This document shows positions 34,622-46,646 of a stretch of DNA of 64,000 nt, in pieces. Position 1 is the first letter of the stretch, and the number at the start of each line of letters is the position of its first letter. This stretch comes from Nemophila menziesii (Eukaryota > Streptophyta > Magnoliopsida > Boraginales > Hydrophyllaceae), in NCBI GenBank assembly GCA_029959085.1, contig JARWIR010000011.1, forward strand, positions 7,503,840 through 7,567,839. Reading direction: 5' to 3'. Below the pieces are notes generated by a model. It was not told the origin of the DNA. It did not search any database and saw only the letters and a program-made list of their open reading frames with translations. The position numbers and the translations under genes are program-made.

Positions 34622-37600
34622 CCAGTTTTCTATTTTGAGATTTCTACACACATTGGTATATTTTCTACTTCGAAATTGCTTCCACAAAATATTCTAAAAA
34701 AATTCTCCATTCCTTTTTTTCAAATCAATCATATATCAACCGAAACTGTATTTGCAAGTGAGATAAATATATATACCAAATGTTTAAAATTATTAACAAT
34801 TTTAATATCCAATTCAAAATTGAGTTAATAAACATCAAGATGCTTCAGAAAATAACTAGTATCGAAGAATATTCTTTCTGAAAACTCAGAAATTTCACTG
34901 AAAAAATATAGAATTTGATCGAACCTGCCACAACCTGAGAAAAATCACTTGGAATTACTTCAATGCATAATAAGGATCCACTGCGCTAATGGATATTTAT
35001 TGCAAAAAAAATCAATTAAACAAGACAGTATAAAAGAAAATTTGCCACTCTAACATCCCCTTAATGAAATGAGAACATCTTCCTAGGTAAAAGCATCCTA
35101 CTATCATAAATATGAATTTTTTTGGATCTGTGTATAAGATTATACACACTAGTGTAATTACACGCAAATTATATCATTTTATTTTGTAGAGTTTAATTAA
35201 AAGGTTGATTTTTTTAGACCTGGGCATTATTCTTGTGGCAATGTTATCTTTGCAAAAGAGCAAATACTGGGGTGGGTGGGGTGAGTGTGAATATGATAAT
35301 TTTTTATTAAATATAAACTTGGAAGATGAGTTTGACTAACAAAAAGAATAAAAAAAGGAAGAAAATAGTTTGAAATTTTATGATCAACGTTATGTATTAT
35401 ACTTATTTTTGTTGTCCAAAAAAAAGACTATACTTGTTTTTTATTTTAACTGCCCAAAAAATGTTTTTTATCTCAAATATACTATTTTATTTTTTATTGG
35501 TTTTATAAAAAAATATTAAATTAATTTAATATTTGTTAAACGATAAAACATTAATATATAGTTATATTATATTAAAATTAAAAAAGATTATGTATATAAT
35601 ATTTATAATTACATATATATTTTTATTTAAGTTAATAATATCAAAATATAAATTTGAATATTGTATAATAATAATTTCCTTTTGAAAGTATATTATTATA
35701 CGTAACAATAAAATATTTATTGTTAATTTAACTTGGTTATTATACTTATAGATAGAGTTTTAGTTTACATGGAGATTTTACATATTATCATTGGGTGAAA
35801 AACTTGTTGATACGATTTGAGGAAATACACATGTCAAACAGACAAATCATAATAAAGCAACGAATTAATTCACAAATTTTATGAAAATAATTCTAATTAA
35901 GATTTTGAAACTTGTGAAATCTCAGGTCGTCAATAACTAGATTAGGATTACTGATTTAAGTATAATTATAGGTGTATGACAACTAAAGATGACCAAGTAT
36001 AAAACTTTTTAATAGTAAATGAATCAATGAGACAAGTTCTCCCATTCAGTTTTAATTTACAAATTTGGAATATATTTACTGTGGTAAGTTCTAATATCTT
36101 GGACATCATTATTTAAAACGATCTATTTGAAATCTCACGCAAGTGTAAATGAAAGTAACCTACAGACAGATGATATTATTTTTTAAAAAAGAGTCAAAAA
36201 GTAATGACAGTTGAAAAAAAATACAACAATGGATCAAAATAAAAAAATCTTAATCAACTCAATAAAAAATAATACTCTTACATAGAAATTAAAACAACAA
36301 AGCTAACTACCACTCATACTTAAATATTCTTAAAAAATAAATTAAACTATATTTGTAAGATAAATTAATGGAAAATAATTCTACTAAAAAAATTAATTGA
36401 TTGAGAAGATTTAATCAAATAATAAGATAAATTGATACATGTGTCTAACAAAAACAAGGCCTAGAAAACTAACCTCTTGGCCCATAACCCATAAACCCAA
36501 TCCATTTTGAATTATCAGATCCTATCTCAACCTAAAAAAATGCCATACTTTAAACTTGTCTATCAACTATATGGAATGTCGAAGCCTACGCTATCCTCTC
36601 TCATGCTACCTTTGTTTTATCGTCTGTCTGTGTTTTTGAGGTAATTTATTTTATTAGAGATTATTTTCTGAAAAATAAAATAATTGCCTATTTTTATTAT
36701 GGGGTAGGGGTAACCGGCCCAGATCAGCCCATGTATATAATAATTAGTAATTTTAAAGCGAAAGAAAAATATTAAGTATAATTATTTGTGTTGTTTTTTA
36801 TTTAATTGTATTTAGATGAATTATTATATATTTCAGTATTTTCTTAGTAACTTTTCTGTTACATCTATTCAAAAATTAGATTAATAAATAATTATAACAT
36901 AATTTTTATTTAGGCTGTTCATTCAGTTATAGCAATCAAATCATTATTTGATGTAATTTTGATATTGAAATTTAATAAGATGTGTATAAAAGGTATTACA
37001 GACAAAAAGAAAAAAGAAAAAAGAATAAGATTGTTAGACATGCCATTTTAATCAACCACCACAATCTACTTAATTGTTGACGTAAGATTGTTGTTAGTTT
37101 AGATTAAAATTTTGTAAATTTTTATCTTTTTTTCTAAAGGCAGTGTGCAGTATTAGCTGTTTAAATGGAATTTTCCATTTCTTGTATATTTGGATGAAAA
37201 ATTAGTAGACTAATATTCATTAATTAATGAACACAACAAATTAAATTATATGGTGCTCATCCTAATTAGGTTTTTAAATTTTTAAACCATGAATTAATTT
37301 ATTTTTATGCTAAAAAAACAAGTTATTATTTATGTTAAACAATTATTAGTTATATTTAATTGATCTATCTTTTGGCATATTATGTTGCTCTATTGTCAAA
37401 CTAATTTATTTTTAATATATATGATTTTGATGATATAATAAAAACTATTAGATTGAAAATTGCTTAAATTCTCACTAATGGATTGTCTCAATTTTCTGGA
37501 TACACTCACATTTTCTCTATTCAATATTACTTCTATATTTATAATTTTCTTTGTGGAATAATGAGTTCAATGACAAAGTTTAGTTGTTAAATGCTGATTC

Positions 37601-38873
37601 CACCTGTATTCTTTAATATGGTCGGTTGTATTGAATGAGAGAGATTTATTGCTTTTGTATAAATGATTTTGTCATTCTCTATAGTTTATTTTTTGTGTTA
37701 ATTTAAATGGGTCCATGTGTTATGTGAAATAGCAAAAGATATATGTGTTATACATTAAGATTAACATTACAAATATACCATCCATGCAGGTATATTAGCT
37801 GAATTTGGAATAACAAACATTTATGTTGTACTTCATGATTCACAAGTAATATACTTCATGATACAGAACTAAGAAGAGATTGAAGCCCTTTGCAATGATG
37901 TGGGCGTGATAAAACTGTGTTGAAATTGTGGCTACACTATAACAAAGCCACACTTGGAAAAAGAGAACACACTTTGGCTTCCGCTTGCTTCTGACACTCC
38001 AATTACCACCACCACCACCACCTCTATTTCTCTAATGTTTCGCAACCGCAAGAAGGGTATCAACATTGGTCGAGCCTCAAGTGAAACTGAGGAGTCTTGT
38101 GGTGATCGTGTGGTGTAGAGACTAGACTGATCTTTGTTGGGTTTGGTTGTTTGATTTTTTTTTCTTTTTCTATTTCAGTTTAGCCGGTTAAAAAATTCAC
38201 TGAAAAAACCATATTAGTGTTTAAAGTTTTAGAGGTACAAGATAGAGATTAAGGTAAATTTAATTAGTTCGTTTAAATCTCTAGACTTATGTTCATTTGT
38301 CCTCTTTGTTCTCACCTAAGTTAAACTAAACCATTTTCACAGCTTATCTAACATCTTTTTTAGTTTAGTATACATATATACTTTTTATCAAAATAAAGGG
38401 CCTAATTTAAATTTCTACTTTAAACTTTCAAATTTCCAGATTCTGGTTTAAGTAACACAGTAACACTGTAAACCTAGAATAATATACAAGGATTGATGCA
38501 TAATAATATATATTTCTTGGCAAAAAATAACTAAATCAATATGTAAATTGGATAAGTATTACCTTTGTAAATTATTAATAGTAAATTGTGTACAAAAAAC
38601 TAGTACCACACCAAATTCTGGACATAAACAGTAATAACAAGAGAATATAATCTATTAATTAAAAAATCATGTGCTGTAATAAAGGAGTTATGCATTGATT
38701 AAGATAATGTGAAAGCAACCTCAAGAAACTCTTCTAAGAGTTTGATAAACTCTATTTGATACTGCAAGCTAACATGTTTGCTCCTTGTATTTAATCCCTT
38801 TATTCATTCTTGTAAAATTTATAATATATGTGACTAATTTTTAAAAAAAAGTAAATGGACAATATTGGTCATT
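34622..38873 (+). repeat. Array block 5
   Basis: Copy of block 4 with a 45-base deletion at the CTGCAGCC section (GGATCCACTGCGC near 34975) and a small deletion near 36618. It contains the homeodomain fragment at 37873-38118. Non-coding otherwise. Confidence 0.78.
37873..38118 (+). pseudogene. ZF-HD homeodomain gene fragment, copy 4 (frameshifted)
   Basis: Same fragment as 31132-31379, but a single-base deletion in GGGCGTGATAAAAC (the C of GTCGAT is missing) shifts the frame inside the homeodomain itself, just before VLKLW. A second small deletion lies in the Ser-rich linker. Ends at TAG 38116-38118. Clearly dead, and since its twin in D1 lacks the first deletion, the change postdates the duplication. 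Confidence 0.68.
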
Positions 38874-39870
38874 GAGTATAGCCGAGTTAGTTTATGTTAT
38901 TTGTCACATCAAATGTGGGAGATTTTGTAGCCATCATATCAAGGTAGGGTGGATAATAAATAAACTATGGTTGGTCTCTATATCACAAAATATGAGCTTT
39001 TTTTAATGGAGCTCGATAAAACCTCAAATGCAATGCATCAAAGATTCTCAAACATTGTAAACACCTTGAAGACTATTAGTCATACCTACATCAACAAAGA
39101 GCAATGCTAAAAACCTAAATATGTTCTTTCAAAGATATTCAAGTCAAAGATAACGCCTACAAGAGACACAAAGGATCTCTAAAAATTGATGGTTCATGAG
39201 CTTATATTAAATCTCATGACGAAAGAACATGTGTTTGAAGACGAAATATTAAGAGACGATGATTTGAATGAGAGTTAAAGAATGCGTTGTCTTTCATGCT
39301 TCAATTAGGAAGAAGAAGGAAATAAAGGAAAAGAAGAAAAGTGAAGGGATGAGAATTCCTATGAAGAAGAGACTAGTGAAGATTAAGATCTGGCTATGTT
39401 GGAAAAAGATATGAAGAGATTTATAAGATATAAAAGATTTTCCAAATAAGAAGCTCTCTCACCTCTTTTAAAAAGAATGTTAGAGCCATCAAGCAAGAAG
39501 AACCTACTTGCTATAATTGTAAGAAGATAGGACATATCAAAAAATAATTTCCTTTTTTACACAAAAAAAATCTAAGAAGGATACTCATTCAAATATCACT
39601 TGGGATGGTTAAAAGTGCGATGAATAAGAGAATGAAAGCTAGCATGTGAACTTAGTCTCATTCTTGGCGGATATGAAAAATATGAAGATGCTACTTGATA
39701 TGATAACCACTCAACACATTAGATGAATGACGATGGTTAACTCACTATGAATTAAATGATGATGTAACTTCAGAATATAGTATTTCTTTATCAAAGGGTT
39801 ATACTATTAAGGAAGATAGTCATGATACTTTTGATTCTCTTATATAACTCACTACATTCTTAGAATATCA
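38874..39870 (+). pseudogene. Copia gag remnant, copy 4
   Basis: Near-identical to 32131-33130. The zinc knuckle CYNCKKIGHIK is at about 39508, followed by a stop and Phe where the fourth ligand should be. No independent function. Confidence 0.62.
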
Positions 39871-40204
39871 TGCACAAACTTTTAACTATTTTTTTAAGGT
39901 AAAAAATAATTCTATATATATATAAAGCACTTTAACAATTTTTTTGCACGGTTTTAGTTGTATTGGTAACAATAACTAGTACTCATTATCAAGGTCTTGT
40001 TTGGAAATATTTTTTTGATTTCGGAAACTAAAAGCACTTCATAATGGAAGCAACTCTTTTAAAAAAATTGATTATTTGGAAAAAAATTAAAAGTTTTTTA
40101 AAGGGGTTTATAAGTATAATTTTCAAACATACCTTCATTAGTATTTCCACATTGTATTTTTGTTGATATTATTTATGTATAGAACAAGAAAATAGAGATT
40201 TGGC
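39871..40204 (+). other. AT-rich spacer, third copy of 26336-26655
   Basis: Same content as 33131-33459 with a slightly longer TA run (TATATATATATAAAG near 39912). Non-coding. Confidence 0.35.
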
Positions 40205-40540
40205 GACAAGATGTTTGTCCTTTACCGACGATATTAGCGCGTCGCCACATATATTGTCGACGATACAACCTGCGTAGTCTACACGAGCGTCATTTTTGTA
40301 ATACCGACGCTTTCGGTACATCGTCTCTATTGTGGGTCGTTAATATGGATGTATATAACAAAGCGTCACCTACACCAGGATCATCGGAAAATAGGTTATA
40401 GGGTTTGCTGACGCTTTACCTCATAGCTTCAAAAAATGGGTTATAAGTTTTGAGGACGCTTTACACATAACGTCAGCAAATGGGTTATAGATTTTTCAGA
40501 TGCTGTAATACATAGAGTTGAGAAATGGGTGGAATAATCG
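40205..40540 (+). repeat. CACTA-like subterminal repeat region, copy 3
   Basis: Near-identical to 33460-33800. Motifs GACGCTTTACC and CGTCAGCAAATGGG are a little better preserved here. No terminus or transposase. Confidence 0.4.
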
Positions 40541-40840
40541 TTGACACAATGACACTTTGCGTGGCTACTTAATACAAATAAATGTTGACATGAATAAATT
40601 ATGTGTTACAAAATATTTTAAATATATATCAACACATAATTTATAATTTTTCCTACATTAATACAAAGAAAATACATATTGGTGAAGTTACTACTTTCGT
40701 AACTTTACACATGAATATATTGAATAGATAACTAGAGAAAACAATCGGCAATATTGATTCGCTTATTATTTGAATTGTATAATTCCTCCCACATTCTCTA
40801 AGAGTTGCAACAAAGATTTTTTGTTCATCCGGAAATGAAA

Positions 40841-43800
40841 CATGTTTAGGCACGCATTTCCGAAGCTTTTATTTTAATGCGTCTATACTAGGTTTTAGAG
40901 ACTAACGTTGCTATTTTTATTAAAAAAGGCTTTAAGTTATTTTACACATGCACCTCAAGACTCCTTAGAAAGTGATCCACCCACGACTTTGAAGCTTCCA
41001 TTGCAGCCATTGTGCTAAATGGATATTTATTGAAAAAAAAATCAATTAAACAAGACAATATAAAAGAAATTTTCCCACTCTAACATCCCCTTAATGAAAT
41101 GAGAACATCACTGTTCCTAGGCGAATGCAATTACACGTAAATTATATCATTTTATTTTGTAGAGTTTAATTAAAAAGATGATTTTTGTAGACCTGGGCAT
41201 TATCCTTATGTAGGAGGAATCCTTGTGGCAATGTTATCTTTGTTGAAGAGAAAATATGGGGTGGATGGGGTGAGTGTGAATTTGATATTTTTTTAGTAAA
41301 TATAAACTTTGAAGATGAGTTTGACTAACAAAAAGAATAAAAAAAGGAAGAGAATAGTTTGAAGTTCTATGACTAAAGTTATGTATTATACTTATTTTTA
41401 TTGTCCAAAAAACGACTATATTTGTTTTTTTAACTGCCCAAAAATGTTTTTTATCTGAAAATATACTATTTTATTTTTTATTGGTTTATTTAAAAAATAT
41501 TAAACTAATTTAATAGTTGTTAAATGATAAAACATAAATAGATAATTATATTATATTAAAATAAAAAATATATATAATATTATGTATATAATATTTATAA
41601 TTACATATATATTTTTATTTAAGTTAATAAAATCAAAATATAAATTTGAATATTGTATAAAAATAATTTCCTTGTGTAAGTATATATTATAAGTAACAAT
41701 AAAAAGATAATATTTTATATAATTAATTCTAGTGAAAAAATATTTGTTTTAATCTAACTAGGTTATTATACTTATAGATAGAGTTTTAGTTGACATGGAG
41801 ATTTTACACATTATCATTGGGTGAAAAACTTGTTAAAATGATTTGAGGAAATACATATGTCAAACACACAAATCATAATAGAGCAACAAATTAATTCATA
41901 AATTTTATGAAAATGATTCCAATTAAGATTTTGAGACTGTGAAATCTCAGGTCGTCAATAACTAGATTAGGATTACTTATTTAAGTATAATTATAGGTGT
42001 ATGACTACTTATGTTGGCCAAGTATAAAACTTATTAATAGTAAATGAATCAATGAGACAATTTCTCCCATTCGGTTTTAATTTACAAATTTGGAATAAAT
42101 TTACCGCGGTAAGTTCTAATATCTTGAATTTGATTATTTAAAATGATCTATTTGAAATCTCACGCAAGTGAAAATGAATAGACGATCGCACAAGGAAAGT
42201 AACTTATCCACAAATGAAATTATTTAAAAAATAAGAGTCCAAAAGTAATGACGTTGAAAGAAAAATACATGAATATAAAAAAGACTCCGATGATAATTTA
42301 TTTTTTAGAAAATACTCGCACAAACAATAAACGACAAGAAAACCAAAACCAAACAATGGATCAAGATAAAAAAAATCGTAATCAACTCCATAAAAAATAA
42401 TACTCAAAACAACAAAGCTAACTACCACTCATACTTAAATATTCTAAAAAAACAAATGACACTATATTTGTAAGATTAATTAATTGAAAATAATTCTACT
42501 AAAAAATTAATTAATTGAGAAGATTTAGTCAAATAATAAGATAAATTGATACACGTGTCTAACAACAACACGACCTAGAAAACTCACATCTTGGCCCATA
42601 ACCCATAAACCCAATCCATTATAAATTATCAGATCCTATCTTAACCTAAAAAAATGTCATACTTTAAATTTGTCGATCAACTATACGGAATGTCGAAGCC
42701 TACTCTATGTTTCTCGTGCTACCTTTGTTTTATCGTCGAACCTGAATTTGTATGTGTTTTTGAGGTAATTGATTTTATTAGAGATTATTTTCTAAAACAT
42801 AAAATAATTGCCTATTTTTATTACGGGGTGGGGGTAACAGGCCTAGATCAGCCAGTGTATATAATAATTAGTAATTTTAAAGCTAAAGAAAAATATTAAT
42901 TTGGCTAATTAAGTATAATTAGTTGTGTTGTTTTTTCTTTAATCTTACTTAGATGAATTACTATATATTTCAGTATTTTCTTAATAAATTTTTGGCTGCA
43001 TCTATTTAAAAATTAGATTAATAAATAATTATAACATAATTTTAATTTATGGTGTTCATTTAGTTATAGCAATCAAATCATTATTTGATGTAATTTCGAT
43101 TGTGAAATTTAATGAGATATGTATAAAAAATATTTAATGTATATTCCTATATTTTGCACAGGACCTCACGTCAAGAATAATATTAAGACAAAAAGAAAAA
43201 AGAATAAGATAGATGGACATGCCATTTCAATCAACCACCACAATCTAATTAATTGTTAAGGTAAGATTCTTGTTAGTTTTGATTAAAATTTTGTAGATTT
43301 TTATCTTTTTTCTAAAGGCAGTGTATAGTATTGGCATTTTAAGTGGAATTTTTCCATTTCTTCTATAGTTCGATGAAAAAGTAGTAGACTAATATTATTT
43401 CATAAATGCACGCAAAACATTAAGTTATTTGGTGATCATCCTAATTAGGTTTTTTAGTTTTTAAACCATGAATTTATTTATTTTTGTGTTAAAAAACAAG
43501 TTATTATTTTATGTTAAAAAATTATTAGTTATATTCAATTGATCTATCATTAGGCATATTATGATGCTTTATTATCAAACTAAATTTTTTAATATATTTG
43601 ATTTTGATGATAGAATAAAAAACTATCAGATTGAAAATTGCCTAAATTGTAACTAATGGATTGTTTCAATTTTCTCTATACACTCACATTTTCTCTATTC
43701 AATAGTACTCTATACTTATTATTTTTTTTGTGTAATAATGTGTTTAATGAAAAAGTTTACTTTTCAATGCTGATTTCACCTGTTTAATCAGTTACTATTT

Positions 43801-44985
43801 TTTTAATATGATCGGGTTGTATTGAATGAGAGAGATTTATTTCTTTTGTATATATGACTTAGTTATTTTCTATAATTTATTTTTTGTGTTAATTGAAAAA
43901 TGGGTCCCTGTGTTATGTGAAATAGCAAAAGATATCCATGTTATACATTAAGATTAACATTACAAATATACCATCCATGCAGGTATATTAGCTAAATTTG
44001 GAATAACATACATTTATGTTCACAGGTAATATACTTCATGATACAAAATTAAGAAGACATTGAAGCCCTTTTCAATGATGTGGGCGTCGATAAAACTGTG
44101 TTGAAAGTGTGGCTACACAATAACACAGCCATGCTTCGAAAAAAAGAATACACTTCTTCTTCCGCTTCCGATTCTGCCACCCTAATCACCACCACTACCA
44201 CGACCTTTGTTGCTCCAAATTTTCGCACCCGCAAGAAGGGTATCAACATTGGTGGAGCCTCAAGTGCAAGTGAGGAGTGTCGTGGTGATCATGTGGTGTA
44301 GAGACTGGATCTTTGTTGGGTTTGGTTGTTTAAGTTTTTTTTTCTTTTTCTATTTCAGTTTAGCCGGTTAAAAATTCAGTGAAAAAAATCATATTATTGA
44401 TTTAAGTTTTAGAGGTACAAATTAGAGATAAAGGTAAATTTAATTAATTCGTTTAAATCTCTAGAGTTATGTTTATTTGTCCTCTTAGTTCTTACATAAG
44501 TTAAACTAAATCATTTTCACAGCTTATGTAACTTCTTTTATAGTTTACTATACATATATACTTTTTATAAAATAAGGGGCCTAATTTAAATTTTGCTTAA
44601 AACCTTCAAATTCCCAGATTCTGGTTCGAGTAACTCTGTAAACCGATAAATAATCTACAAGGATTGATGCATCAAAATATATTTCTTGGTAAAAAATAAC
44701 TAAAAGAAAATGTACATTGGATATGTATTACCTTTGTAAATTAGTAACAATAAATTGTGTATAAACAATTTAGTATCACACAAAATTATGGATATAAACA
44801 GTAATAACAAGAGAACATAATAGATTAATTAAAAAATCATGTGCTGTAATAAAGGAGTTGTGCATTGACTGTGAAAGCAACGTCGAGAAACGCTTCAAAG
44901 AGTTTGATAATACCTGGAAACTCTATTTGATACTACCAGCTTACATGTTTGCTCCTTGTATTTAATCTCTTTATTCCTTCTTGTA
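40841..44985 (+). repeat. Array block 6
   Basis: A shortened spacer (ACGACTTTGAAGC joined to TTGCAGCCATTGTG near 41003) leads into the usual order: GACCTGGGCATTATCC (41190), ATGGAATGTC-like section (42685), homeodomain fragment (44053-44301) and TTTAATCTCTTTATTCC (about 44965). It is diverged from blocks 4/5 to a degree similar to block 3. Confidence 0.75.
44053..44301 (+). pseudogene. ZF-HD homeodomain gene fragment, copy 5 (frame intact)
   Basis: Open to TAG 44299-44301. It reads EDIEALFNDVGVDKTVLKVW, then LHNN, then a Ser/Thr-rich linker, a basic patch (RTRKKG) and the GDHVV end. With copy 2 it is the best-preserved fragment; the Cys of ALCND is Phe here. As in the other copies, the zinc finger and start are missing. 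Confidence 0.72.
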
Positions 44986-45139
44986 AAATTTATAATATAA
45001 GTGACTAAATTGTCAAAAAAGTAAATTGACAATATTGGTCATTTCCCCTTCTTTCTTTATCTAATCTAAGTTTTGTGATGTTTGACCGTGTCACAAAACA
45101 AATGAAGAGACTAGTGCTCAGCGATCACCCGTATCAGAG
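44986..45139 (+). other. Array spacer
   Basis: Same spacer as 12801-12939 and 22986-23129. Non-coding. Confidence 0.4.
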
Positions 45140-45690
45140 ATTGATGCAGTAGGAAGTTGAGAACAAATATAAATGAAAGAAAACTTAAAACTCAAGTATC
45201 ATTTGGAGGTTTCCCCCTATGTCTACCTTGACGGGAGTTAAGAGGAATATAAAATCATGGATATTGTGTATGTATCATACAATTCTTCCTTGGATAATTA
45301 TTACAGAACAAGGCTAGTGGGATTACTTCATTGTTCTCGAGCTAAACTTTCCTAAATCTTCTATTATATATGTTATTTTCATGTCTTTGCTTTTCTTAAT
45401 TTAAAATAGTTATTAATTGTTTAGAGTCATAAAACTAAATAAACAGTTTAGTGTCTTTAGCGTATTATCTTATCAACTTCTTTTATTGGACTAAGTAATT
45501 GAATTAGTTATATTTTACTTTCATAGATCTTGAGAACGAATCTTACTTATTATTATTACTTGCAAAAGATCTGTGCATTTGCAGTGAGTTTCTCGTAGTG
45601 GTAAAAGATGTTTGTTCTTTTATTTATATCATTATTATACCCTTGCAACCACCATGTTATACTTAATTCCTTGTGTTTGTACTAGCATAA
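45140..45690 (+). repeat. Gypsy-type LTR-like segment, copy 3
   Basis: Collinear with 12940-13500 and 23130-23690 (GTTTCCCCCTATGTCTACC at 45210, TTCTCGAGCTAAAC at 45333, ATTTGCAGTGAGTTTCTCG at 45578). Confidence 0.6.
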
Positions 45691-46094
45691 ATATTTACTT
45701 CAATTTTGTGAATTTGTTGTAAAGGGTTTTGTGTATTAACCCAGGTTAAAGAGAAGTGAAGATTAGCTGAGAATCTTGCAAATACTAATGTGGACACCTT
45801 AGTTATTGGAGTAGGAAAACTGAATCATTCTACATCGTTGTGTATATTTTTTCCCTACACTCTTTATGATCCCCACTCTATATGTTCGATTAAATTCTTA
45901 TATGAATATTTCCTCTCTTAATATCTATTAGCTTTCAATAACTTATGGTATTCTAGATAACTTACAGAATAATATTTATATTATCTTTTAATTTTATCAA
46001 ATTGAAATAAAATTATCCTATCAATTTCTATAGTCATATTCAATCCTGTTTCTAGGACTTATGTTGAATATTAGTTGCTATCAAATCCTAACTC
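45691..46094 (+). repeat. Copia U5-like segment and primer-binding remnant, copy 3
   Basis: Matches 13501-13864, including AGCTGAGAATCTTGCAAATA (45758) and GGAGTAGGAAAACTGAATC (45810). It ends in TGCTATCAAATCCTAACTCTATT at the LINE junction, the same junction as at 23996. Confidence 0.55.
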
Positions 46095-46646
46095 TATTGA
46101 CAAGGTTAACATAACTAAACTTCTGATTTGAGTGAAATTGATAAATGTTCCAATGAATCTTTGGACACAAAGAGGGTTAGGATATGTTGCGAGTGGTGTA
46201 GGTGTTCCAACTCAGATTGATACGATAACTTAATCTATAACAAAGCTTAGGTATGCGCATGTTTGTGTTGAGATTGATATAAAAGATGAATTATCAGAGG
46301 AAGTATATGTGGATATAGGCCTAGATGAATTACAAGTTGTGAAAGTTGAATATGAATGGAGGCCTATTGTATGAAAAAAGTGCAGTAAATTAGGTCATGT
46401 TGAGAGAAAATGCTTGAATACTCAGAAGGTGTGGATTCCTAAAACAGTAGCAAAACCTGTCAAAAATATGGATAAAGGTAAGAACAAAGTGGAGGAGTGG
46501 AGCATTGTGAGGAGTAATAAGAAGAACGGAAATAAACAAGGAGAGTCAAGCTAATTACAACAAATAAGTATAATGAGTTGAAAATTACAGAAGGTAGATA
46601 AATTGATCAAGATGTTTTAATATTTATCAACGACCTCCAATCATAT
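46095..46646 (+). pseudogene. LINE ORF1 C-terminal fragment
   Basis: Same part of ORF1 as 23996-24579, with more stops (for example in the segments corresponding to PIWVKL and TESKTRL). The zinc knuckle near 46371-46416 has its first Cys codon changed to a stop (TGA in place of TGT, before KKCSKLGHVERKC). Dead. Confidence 0.65.

Larger units (their letters stand above)
34096..40840 (+). repeat. Tandem duplication unit D2 (about 6.75 kb)
   Basis: Second near-identical unit. Up to the phrase TCCGGAAATGAAACA at both 34085-34100 and 40830-40845 the sequence matches. After it, D2 begins like D1 (AGTTCAAGGAAGC), whereas after D2 the sequence diverges (TGTTTAGGCACGC). This fixes the breakpoint of the duplication to within about 20 bases. 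Confidence 0.85.

Noticed and set aside
34577..34828. 83-codon frame near the start of unit D2
   Set aside because: The duplicate in D1 does not keep it open over the same length and no family is recognisable; it covers non-coding array DNA.
9923..44985. The core block as a Helitron or MULE carrying a captured gene fragment
   Set aside because: Gene-fragment capture fits those classes, but I could not find a convincing TC..CTRR end with a hairpin, or terminal inverted repeats, at consistent block borders. Left open rather than called.
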